Positions 46,188-53,516 of a stretch of 64,000 nt of DNA are shown here, piece after piece (positions within the stretch are counted from its first letter, which is position 1; each line of letters starts with the position of its first letter). The stretch is from an uncultured Oscillibacter sp. Lineage in GTDB: Bacteria > Bacillota > Clostridia > Oscillospirales > Oscillospiraceae. Under the pieces are notes generated by a model. It was not told the DNA's origin. It saw nothing but the letters and a program-made list of their open reading frames with translations, and did not search any database. Where the stretch lies: NCBI GenBank assembly GCA_905200545.1, contig CAJKKQ010000013.1, forward strand, positions 1 to 64,000, read 5' to 3'. The position numbers were made by a program, and so were the translations under genes.

Positions 46188-46925
46188 GGAAATCTTGAGA
46201 AACTGCGGGATGTTCTGCTAGCCCTGGAAAAGATCGAGCAACTGAACAAAGAGACTTATGTGCGTAATTTTTCAGAGGCAGTATTCCATGACTCCAAGCA
46301 CTTTCAGTCTGTTTCCGGAATGATCTTCAGTATTCTCTCTGATCTAACGGACTAGTCGGCGGAAAAAGCAGATCCTGAAAATTACAATCTTTACAATTTT
46401 GAGAAAAATCCAACCTACCTCTATTTGAAAGGAGGCTGTACATCGGAACTTCCGGACTCATTTACCCACGTTACTGATCTTCCAGATGGTATTGGCTTGA
46501 CCTCTGACGGCTGAAGTGCAATACGGTCTGCCCTCCTGGAGGCCCAGATCGTCATCACCACCGTCATCACCATAGAGAACCTCACTACTTATCACGACTT
46601 GCCACCAGAAGATCGAGACGTTTTATATTTGGGTGGTTTCTCAAATTCCACACGGACGAGTGTCCATCGCATGGTCCACGCTTCCAAGTCAGACGCTTTT
46701 TATCTGCACCATGGGGATCTGGATCCATATGGGTCTTTGATTTTGGAAAACCTAAAGCAGGAAACCGTAATTCCATTTGCCACTTCAGGAATGGATCTTG
46801 CTACCCTGCAAGCTTGTTTCCAGGCAGGACATTACTGTCCGCTGACCGCAGAAGATCGGAAAGTCATGCAGTCCACCTATGCTCTGTGCCTACCGGGAAA
46901 TATTTGTTTTCATGCAGACACATAA
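46188..46925 (+). pseudogene. Decayed Wadjet jetD (DUF3322-DUF2220, Toprim) remnant
   Basis: One frame from 46188 to the stop at 46925, broken by a TAG (46353-46355) and a TGA (46512-46514) and lacking a start and its 5' part. The reading ALEKIEQLNKETYVRNFSEA...FHDSKHF, NPTYLYLKGG, VITIENLTTYHDL, LYLGGFSNSTR, YLHHGDLDPYGSLILENLK and MDLATLQ follows JetD, the Toprim nuclease of the Wadjet anti-plasmid system. The Toprim Glu (IEN) and DxD (GDLD) survive. No jetA, B or C is next to it. A relic of an earlier defence locus. Confidence 0.7.
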
Positions 46926-47123
46926 CTGTAAACCAGAACAGGAATCCCTTTCCGCGATGAAATTATAACTGCCATCGTAGTATCCGTGTGCGGGAGGCAA
47001 CTTGCAAGGCAGACTACTCTCTCATGTTATAGAGTTCGTTCTAATACTATTATTTTTTTATAATCGCTTTTAATTGGTTCTAGTCCCAAACGGTTGAACT
47101 AAATTTTTTGTGGTTATTTCTAA

Positions 47124-47224
47124 TTGGTTTTAACCCTTTCCACTACATTTCGCTCACTCTTTGACGCTCTTAATTCCACTGTTTCCGAGTGCTACGGCGC
47201 TGTCTGTGGTCAAACATGTGGTCA
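47124..47224 (+). repeat. Imperfect direct repeat, right copy
   Basis: Gap-free partner of 41763-41863, with CTGTCTGTGGTC-AA-ACATGTGGTCA at 47200-47224. It is followed directly by a terminator hairpin, an arrangement often seen at ends of integrated elements; no integrase gene lies in the window. Confidence 0.6.
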
Positions 47225-47283
47225 AAGAGCCCTTCTTGACCAGGCGCGGTATAACTGCCGTAGCCTGTTAAGAAGGGCTCTTT
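47224..47283 (+). terminator. Rho-independent terminator next to the right repeat
   Basis: Stem AAAGAGCCCTTCTT / AAGAAGGGCTCTTT with a further inner CAGGC/GCCTG pairing, followed by TTTTT. Confidence 0.8.
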
Positions 47284-47450
47284 TTCATGTTCAGGTTTGG
47301 GGTATTGTACCTCTGGCGAATCCTGAATGCAAGTCATTTCTGATCCTCAGGCGTATCAGTTTTTAGCACGCCTAAACAAAGAATACGCCCGGTCTAATGT
47401 TCTGCCTCCGCATTACAGTCTTTTCTCTGGATTTTTAGCCTACCCCCCAA

Positions 47451-47636
47451 TTACTCTTTGAACCTTTGTATATCACAAGAAGATTCATGGCGCATCACCT
47501 CTTCTTTCGGCTTCATCAAGTCTTCGAAGTTGATGAAAGACTGTAAGGCGTTGTTATAAAGCTGCTTGCACTTCAGCGGTTCGGGGCGAAGGTCATAGGT
47601 GTCGCGCATATTGCTAAGAGACACTTTCAGTTGGCG
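47451..47636 (-). pseudogene. 3' remnant of an unidentified minus-strand gene
   Basis: 61 codons open to a TAA at 47451, without start codon or RBS. The reading (LKVSLSNMRDTYDLRPEPLK..KQLYNNALQSFINFEDLMK) has natural composition and looks like the C-terminus of a real protein; a stop lies just upstream. Family not recognised. Upstream, on the plus strand, another broken piece ends near 47750. Confidence 0.4.
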
Positions 47637-47884
47637 TTAGAAATCCAGAGATTGTCCTGGCGATTAAACAGATTCAGGACCTCGCAACAGTATGTCGTAA
47701 AAATCAATATGCTATGGTACCGCTTGACCGCCTTATCTTTGGAAAGACATGAGCACAATGTGTATAAACCAACGTAACCTCGGGACATTGATGTACCATT
47801 GATATTTTTACCAATGAATAATGATTGCGGATAATTGAAGAAAGTTAAATTTTCAATTGGATAAATTAAAAAATAGTATCTTTC

Positions 47885-47928
47885 CTCCTTGCAAACACTA
47901 TAGCAAGTGCTATAATATTTGCAAGGAG
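47885..47928 (+). promoter_or_regulatory. Promoter with nested inverted repeats for the XRE gene
   Basis: TTGCAA (47889-47894), a 16-base spacer and TATAAT (47911-47916). Two nested dyads cover it: an outer CTCCTTGCAAA / TTTGCAAGGAG pair that begins in the -35 and ends in the SD, and an inner TATAGCA-AG-TGCTATA across the spacer and -10. The XRE protein encoded next is the obvious candidate repressor. Confidence 0.75.
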
Positions 47929-47936
47929 ATGACTAT

Positions 47937-48146
47937 ATGGAGTTTTGCTCAATTGTAAAACAAGTTCGTAAAGAATTGGGGTTAAGCCAAGAACAACTCG
48001 CAAGAGAACTTAGCATAAGCTTTTCTACTGTGAATCGATGGGAAAATGGCAAATCAAAGCCCAGTCAAATGGCAAAAGAACTATTCTTCTCTTTTTGTAA
48101 AAATAAAGATATTAATCCTGACCTATATAGGAAGGGGGGAGCATGA
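47937..48146 (+). CDS. Small XRE-family regulator (controller-like)
   Basis: 69 residues, nearly all helix-turn-helix: FCSIVKQVRKELGLSQEQLARELSISFSTVNRWENGKSKPSQMAKEL. Size and position fit the controller proteins of restriction-modification loci. AAGGAGATGACTAT sets the start; the TTG at 47919 is not needed. The methyltransferase ATG directly follows its stop, so it is the first gene of the A+T-rich cassette. Confidence 0.85.
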   Translation: MEFCSIVKQVRKELGLSQEQLARELSISFSTVNRWENGKSKPSQMAKELFFSFCKNKDINPDLYRKGGA

Positions 48147-49415
48147 ATGATTAGTATCACTTTGGAAAATATGGATCGCGTTGGTGTTGAAGACGAGTGG
48201 AACTTTAGTAACGACGCCGAGTTTACCATGCATTGCATTCATACTTACCCTGCGAAATTCCCTTCCTTTATTGCTAAAAAGGCTTTTGATTATGCAGAGG
48301 CAGAGGGCGTAAAAATAGAAACCGTTGCAGATATCTTTTGTGGATGTGGCACCGTTGCTCTTGAAGCCAAAACCCATAATAAAGATTTTTGGGGCTGCGA
48401 TATTAATCCCGTTGCTACTTTAATTGCAAAAGTGAAAAGTGAAAGTTACAATGTTGAAACAGTTAAAGCATACTTTTTGCTTATTAGCTCGGCTTACCCA
48501 TTTACTGAAATTGATAGAGCCGCTTATGAAAACGCAAACGAGAGGCTAAAGCACTGGTTTACTCAAAACAGTTATACTCAACTGCTTCGTCTAAAGACTA
48601 CTATAGAAGCAACTGTTCATGATGGAAAATACTTAGATGCATTCTACTGCCTTTTTTCATCAATTTTGAAAGCCTCTTCTAAATGGTTAACAAAATCTAT
48701 TAAACCTCAAATTGATCCTAACAAAAAAGAAATTGTGGTCTGGGATGCATTTGTGCAACAGTATAATAAGTTTGTGAAATCAATTGAGCAACTGAACGGA
48801 AAAACCGGTTTAAGTTCTTCCATTGTCATTGAGAACGAAAACTTTTTAGAAGCAACTGATGTACCTGATGTAGACCTAATCATATCCAGTCCTCCATATG
48901 TTACATCATATGAATATGCTGACTTGCATCAACTGTCCTCTCTTTGGTTGGGATATGCAGATGATTATAGGGACTTAAGACGCGGATCAATTGGAAGCTT
49001 ATATAATAGCGAAGATTACACAATTAACATGGAGTTACTTAATGTCGTTGGCAAACAAATTGTGACGGAGTTAATTGCCACTCAAAGAGCGACAGCAAAG
49101 GTAAGATCTGTGGCAAGATACTACGTGGATATTCAGCACGCTATTCAAAAGTGTTCTAAAATGCTTAAAAACGGAGGAATGGCATTATTTGTTGTAGGTG
49201 ATACAGAGTACAAAGGTGTAAAAATTAAAAACTCTGAACACTTAATTCAAAGCCTTATAAATGAAGGATTTACTGACATAAAAGCTGCAAAACGAAGAAT
49301 ATCTAACAAATTACTCACTCCCTATCGTGATGAGTATGGGCGTTTTTCTTCTGATAAATCGAGTAGAACTGTCTATCACGAAGAATATATTATTAGCGGG
49401 AGGATGTGGAAATAG
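48147..49415 (+). CDS. DNA methyltransferase of the A+T-rich cassette
   Basis: 422 residues. N-terminal HCIHTYPAKFPSFIAKKAF is the YPAKFP segment of a DNA amino-methyltransferase group. Motif I is VADIFCGCGTVALEA, followed by GCDINPVATLIAKVK, and the catalytic motif IV is LIISSPPYVTSYEYAD. SPPY fits N4-cytosine or N6-adenine methylation. Codon use is A/T-ending, unlike the host-like genes. It lies directly behind the XRE gene and overlaps the next start (TAGTG). No target-recognition domain is obvious; the target sequence is unknown. Confidence 0.88.
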   Translation: MISITLENMDRVGVEDEWNFSNDAEFTMHCIHTYPAKFPSFIAKKAFDYAEAEGVKIETVADIFCGCGTVALEAKTHNKDFWGCDINPVATLIAKVKSESYNVETVKAYFLLISSAYPFTEIDRAAYENANERLKHWFTQNSYTQLLRLKTTIEATVHDGKYLDAFYCLFSSILKASSKWLTKSIKPQIDPNKKEIVVWDAFVQQYNKFVKSIEQLNGKTGLSSSIVIENENFLEATDVPDVDLIISSPPYVTSYEYADLHQLSSLWLGYADDYRDLRRGSIGSLYNSEDYTINMELLNVVGKQIVTELIATQRATAKVRSVARYYVDIQHAIQKCSKMLKNGGMALFVVGDTEYKGVKIKNSEHLIQSLINEGFTDIKAAKRRISNKLLTPYRDEYGRFSSDKSSRTVYHEEYIISGRMWK

Positions 49416-51658
49416 TGAGTGAAAAACTGAAAATCCGGCCGTATGCTCGCCTGCTAACAATGTTAGGTGATCAATTAATTAAAAATGAACTGATTGCGCT
49501 TGTAGAGTTGATAAAGAACTCATATGACGCTGATGCGTCTTGGGTAAAAGTTAGTTTCATTGACTTTGGGCCAGACTATTCTTTAACTCCAACATCTAAG
49601 ATTATAATTGAAGATGATGGTTGCGGGATGAATGCAGATATTTTGCGCAGACACTGGCTCAATCCAGCTACTCCAGATAAACTTAAACGGAAGGCCAATA
49701 ATCCTAAGACTCAGAAAGGTCGTATTCTGCAAGGAGAAAAAGGTATCGGCCGTTTTGCTATATTTAAATTAGGCAAAAAAATTACCATTACCACAAGAAG
49801 GCAGCAGCAAAATTCTGAAGGAAAATTTATTGAGTTTGGGGAAAATGTTGAAAATGTTCTAACTTATGATTTTTCAAAATATGATAATGATTTCCTCCAG
49901 GAAGATGGTGAAGAGAAAGATTTATTTCTTGAACACCTTACTGTAGACCTGGTGCAACGAACCCCAACAGCTATTGTTGAAAAAGAAGTCAATTTAGGAA
50001 CGACACGAAAACATCGCAAACCATTTGGGACCATTATTGAAATTACAAACCTTAAAACGAAATGGACAGTTGATCGAGTTAATCGTATTCAGCAGAATAT
50101 TGGCAAATTACAACCCATTTTTTCTGAAGAAGATACAGCTGATTTTAGCGTATGGGTTTATAAAGATAATATTCTGAACGAGTCTCACGATAGTTACAAA
50201 AAGGTTCTTGATCATTGCTTAAAAAATATGTCTGTCCTAAAAATAACTAACGGCCGCTACATTTGTGGACCGAATACCATAAGCTTTAATATGAATGGGC
50301 AACCGATTAAGTTGAGTTTTCAAGATCCTGATATCAGAGGGCTCACACAGTTCAAGCGTTTCAAAGAACTTGAGGAAAAAGGCGAAAAAGTAGAGTGCGG
50401 AAGCTTTAACTTTGAGTTTTATATTTTCGACTTGAATGCTGACTCTGAAAATCCGTCCAAATACTATTTGAGTAAAGACGAAAAAAACGTTATTAAAGAA
50501 CACAGAATATATTTGTATCGAGACAATGTACGAGTAATGCCTTATGGTGATCCAGAAGATGACTGGCTCAGAATAGATATGGCACGTGGTACAATACGTG
50601 CAGATGAATACTTAAGCAATGATCAGGTTGTTGGTTGCGTGTATATTTCACAGGAGGAAAACCCCAATCTGAAAGATAAAACAAATCGTGAAGGATTGAT
50701 TGAGGAAGGACGTGCGCTGGAAGATTTTATTGGTGTTCTGCAACTCATTCTTCGTTACCTCAGGAAAAAGCCCTTCGCTCAATATTTGATTGATAAGAAA
50801 CGCCGAAGTGAAATCGATAGAATTAAGCGGGGGCGCCCTGCCGAACTAATTGAAGCCGCAAAAAAGCAGTATGGTGACGATGAAAAAACCATGGCTTTTT
50901 TAACATCCTTTGAACGCAGTTACGCGAAAGAAAAACGCACGTTCGAAGATCGAATCCAAAAAACTGAAAATCTTGCTGCTGTTGGACTTTCTATCGAAAC
51001 AGCCTCTCACGATGTAATGCTGTTACTTGGGAAAGCTGTCGAGCAGCAAGAAACTCTGATTAAAGAGCTAATGTTAGGAGACGAAATAGACAGAGATAAC
51101 CTTCTCTCCCGATTAACGCTTATTCGCGGAACTATGTCTATGGTTCAGTCACAAATGAAAGATGTTCAGTTGCTGTTCCCCTCAACTAAATCTAAAACTA
51201 AGAACATAAATGTTAGAATGGTTATTGAGAAAGTTCATAATCTATATAAACGCGCATTTAAGGAAAACCATATCACCGTAGAATACGATTTAACCACACG
51301 TCCCTTGGTGGTCAAAACCACGGATGCTGTTCTTCTTCAAGTTTTTATCAACCTATTTGATAATTCCCTGTATTGGTTGAAAACTATAAATGGCGAGCGG
51401 AAAATTCTAATATCTCTGGATGGCAATCAGCAAAGAATGATTTTTTCTGATAGTGGTCCTGGAATTAAGCCAGATGATACAAATTATATCTTTGAAGCTT
51501 TCTATTCAGGGAAAGGTGAAGAAGGTCGTGGTCTGGGACTTTACATTGCAAAGCAGCTTTTAGACAGATATGATTACTCTATCAATTTGGCAGAATTTTC
51601 GAGAGATCGAATCTTGAATGGCGCCAATTTTGTATTAGAGTTCGTTAAAGAGGGGTGA
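49415..51658 (+). CDS. Dual GHKL protein: MORC/MutL-like ATPase plus histidine-kinase core
   Basis: 747 residues. The N-terminal GHKL ATPase (about 10-130) has ALVELIKNSYDADA, EDDGCGMN and GEKGIGRFAIFKLG, as in Hsp90, MutL and MORC proteins. A middle region to about 500 ends in charged helices. The C-terminus is a kinase core: SIETASHDVMLLLGKA (H-box position), NLFDNSLYWL, SDSGPGIKPDD, IFEAFYSGKG, GRGLGLYIAKQLL. No membrane helix, so cytosolic. Start: GTG at 49415 overlapping the methyltransferase stop, GGGAGG eleven bases before; a GTG at 49406 is possible. Confidence 0.85.
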   Translation: MSEKLKIRPYARLLTMLGDQLIKNELIALVELIKNSYDADASWVKVSFIDFGPDYSLTPTSKIIIEDDGCGMNADILRRHWLNPATPDKLKRKANNPKTQKGRILQGEKGIGRFAIFKLGKKITITTRRQQQNSEGKFIEFGENVENVLTYDFSKYDNDFLQEDGEEKDLFLEHLTVDLVQRTPTAIVEKEVNLGTTRKHRKPFGTIIEITNLKTKWTVDRVNRIQQNIGKLQPIFSEEDTADFSVWVYKDNILNESHDSYKKVLDHCLKNMSVLKITNGRYICGPNTISFNMNGQPIKLSFQDPDIRGLTQFKRFKELEEKGEKVECGSFNFEFYIFDLNADSENPSKYYLSKDEKNVIKEHRIYLYRDNVRVMPYGDPEDDWLRIDMARGTIRADEYLSNDQVVGCVYISQEENPNLKDKTNREGLIEEGRALEDFIGVLQLILRYLRKKPFAQYLIDKKRRSEIDRIKRGRPAELIEAAKKQYGDDEKTMAFLTSFERSYAKEKRTFEDRIQKTENLAAVGLSIETASHDVMLLLGKAVEQQETLIKELMLGDEIDRDNLLSRLTLIRGTMSMVQSQMKDVQLLFPSTKSKTKNINVRMVIEKVHNLYKRAFKENHITVEYDLTTRPLVVKTTDAVLLQVFINLFDNSLYWLKTINGERKILISLDGNQQRMIFSDSGPGIKPDDTNYIFEAFYSGKGEEGRGLGLYIAKQLLDRYDYSINLAEFSRDRILNGANFVLEFVKEG

Positions 51659-51662
51659 CAGT

Positions 51663-52979
51663 ATGGATGTTGAAAAACTCTTTAATGGCATTGCGGTAAT
51701 CGTCGATAACGAAATTGAAAAGAAAACCTCAGCAATATATAAGATAAAACAACTAATTGAGGCAAAAAATATTCCAGTTGCGGTATTTAGTGAAATACCG
51801 CAACTGGATGTAATCCCGGCGCTTGCCAGTGCTTCATTTGTAATCCTTGATTGGGACTACACGAATGGAGAACTGGAGGTAGAAGAAGGGGAACGTGTAA
51901 CAATACCAGGTGGATTGGTCGAAAATGAAGAAGAACGATTGATAGAGTTTATCAAGAAACTACTGACTGATGTATTTGTTCCCGTCTTCATTTTTACGGC
52001 AAAGCAACCCGACACTGTAATTGATAGTTTAAAAGAAGCATCCCTATGGGATGATAAAAAAACAAATCGTATTTTTGTAAAACAAAAAATAGATGTCGAT
52101 ACTGAAGAAGAACTTTTTTCCGCTATTACTGAGTGGATTAAGAAAATGCCGTCTGCATATGTTCTGAAAGAGTGGGAGAGGGTATTACGCGAAACGCAAA
52201 ACGCGATGTTCAATGAGTTCTATTCATATTCTCCTAATTGGGCTCAAATAATTTGGAATATGCTTAAAGAAGATAGCATTGAAAATCAGCAAGAATTTGG
52301 CGATTTTGTTACCCGAAGCTTGCAGAATAGAATTCAAAACTATTCTTTTGACGAGGCATCTATTCAGTCTGATACTCCTCCAAATATTGAAGAGCTTCGA
52401 AAAGTTGTAGAGGGCGAGCGGTATTTGTCGTATATGGAGCAGCCTGCACAAGCATACACAGGAGATCTGTTTAAGGATGGCTCTAAATACTATCTAAATA
52501 TTAGAGCTCAATGTTCCTTAGCAAGAGAAGCAGATCCTGTAGTATACTGTATACGAGGAAAAAAACTAAAAAGTAAAGACATAGTTTCCGAGGACATTCG
52601 TCTTACAACTGAAAGAGAGTTGGTATTTAGTGCTAAAAAGCACTTTTCTTTAGATCAAATGTGCGAAATTTGTCAAGATGCAGAGAAATTGGCAGAGTTC
52701 AATCGGCATTTCAGTAAACATCGGAATAGTATTTTTTTTAGAAAAGGGACTATACTCGAACGTGACGACAAGGTCATTATAGGCTGCGTAGCTGGAGAAG
52801 AAGCGATTCAATTTGATATGGATCTGGAAGTTTTAAACTTCAATGCATGGAAGGACAAGCGTATTGGAAAAATTTTGCCTCCATATATAACAAAAATCCA
52901 ACAAAAGTGTGCGGTAAATATGGTACGAGAAGGGGTTACACCTCTTCCAAAAGAATTATTTATGTCTTTCGATGAATAA
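51663..52979 (+). CDS. Receiver-domain protein, partner of the dual GHKL protein
   Basis: 438 residues. The N-terminal ~160 look like a divergent receiver: acid pocket VIVDNEIE, a phospho-acceptor candidate in FVILDWDYTNG, VFIFTAK (Thr) and IFVKQKID (Lys). The remaining ~270 residues, including YTGDLFKDGSKYYLNIRAQCSL and YCIRGKKLKSKD, match no family I can name and contain no DNA-binding or nuclease motif I recognise. GAGGGGTGACAGT precedes the ATG. Last gene of the cassette; very likely the phosphotransfer target of the preceding kinase core. Confidence 0.75.
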   Translation: MDVEKLFNGIAVIVDNEIEKKTSAIYKIKQLIEAKNIPVAVFSEIPQLDVIPALASASFVILDWDYTNGELEVEEGERVTIPGGLVENEEERLIEFIKKLLTDVFVPVFIFTAKQPDTVIDSLKEASLWDDKKTNRIFVKQKIDVDTEEELFSAITEWIKKMPSAYVLKEWERVLRETQNAMFNEFYSYSPNWAQIIWNMLKEDSIENQQEFGDFVTRSLQNRIQNYSFDEASIQSDTPPNIEELRKVVEGERYLSYMEQPAQAYTGDLFKDGSKYYLNIRAQCSLAREADPVVYCIRGKKLKSKDIVSEDIRLTTERELVFSAKKHFSLDQMCEICQDAEKLAEFNRHFSKHRNSIFFRKGTILERDDKVIIGCVAGEEAIQFDMDLEVLNFNAWKDKRIGKILPPYITKIQQKCAVNMVREGVTPLPKELFMSFDE

Positions 52980-53014
52980 ATTAAGCCTTCAAATTTTGTG
53001 CCGCAATATATAAA

Positions 53015-53047
53015 GCCCCCTCTGAAATCATCGATTTCAGAGGGGGC
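53015..53047. terminator. Hairpin at the end of the A+T-rich cassette
   Basis: A perfect 15-bp stem (GCCCCCTCTGAAATC / GATTTCAGAGGGGGC), 35 bases past the receiver gene stop. No clear T-run on the plus strand, so termination is probable but not certain. Confidence 0.65.
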
Positions 53048-53059
53048 AAAGGATAGTTA

Positions 53060-53332
53060 TGTAAGTCTCTTCTGTGAGGCACGCAGATTAATGCTTGGGT
53101 ATGACAATGCCTGTGTAGAAAGATTTTTCAACTTACTGAAGATCGAGTGAATTTCCCGAGCTAAACCTCAGACCATTCACGCTGCTGCCGAACTGGTGGA
53201 CGAGTACATCTATTTTTACAACCATGATTGCATACAGTTTGTTACAAAAATAGTACATCCTGGATTTGAGCCTGGAAGCAGCAGTATAGCTGGTGTCCTA
53301 AATTTCCGTCCACTTGACAGGGGTCAGCACAC
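53060..53332 (+). mobile_element. IS3-family transposase remnant with one terminal repeat
   Basis: A reading of about 65 codons, DNACVERFFNLLKIE, stop, ISRAKPQTIHAAAELVDEYIYFYNHD, matches the C-terminal DDE region (last Glu) of IS3/IS150 OrfB. An internal TGA at 53148-53150 breaks it and most of the gene is missing. TTTCCGTCCACTTGACAGG and GGTCAGCACA (53303-53331) look like the element's right inverted repeat. A relic at the junction of the cassette and the next operon. Confidence 0.7.
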
Positions 53333-53392
53333 AGAATAGTCCTGCTTATTGGACAAATGGGATGCTAAACTGAATTCTTAATGATCGGAAAA

Positions 53393-53487
53393 GGGATACA
53401 TAAAATCTGGAACGCTTTGTTGATATTTGCCAATAAGTTCTTGTCGGATATTGGAATTCCAATTATACTAAGTACAATATGTATCCC
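53393..53487 (+). promoter_or_regulatory. Promoter region of the helicase-McrBC operon with palindrome and inverted repeat
   Basis: TTGTCG (53441-53446), a 17-base spacer and TATACT (53464-53469). The spacer contains a perfect 14-bp palindrome, ATTGGAATTCCAAT (53450-53463). The whole is framed by the perfect inverted repeat GGGATACATA (53393-53402) / TATGTATCCC (53478-53487). This suggests tight repression by an unknown dimeric regulator. Confidence 0.7.
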
Positions 53488-53516
53488 AGAAGAGAAAATA
53501 GAAAGAGTGAACTAAC

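Larger units (their letters stand above)
46926..47450. other. A+T-rich intergenic stretch
   Basis: No gene seen. It has short repeats (CTAATTGGTTTTA and TAATTGGTTCTA), the right copy of the long direct repeat and a terminator hairpin. A frame at 47124-47366 overlaps both and is not credible. Confidence 0.5.

Noticed and set aside
47224..47283. tRNA-like structure next to the right direct repeat, as an integration target
   Set aside because: The fold is one simple hairpin with a T-tail and has no T-loop (GGTTCRA) or CCA end.
53015..53047. CRISPR-like repeat unit
   Set aside because: A single hairpin with no repeated copies; no array of regular repeats and spacers was found anywhere in the window.
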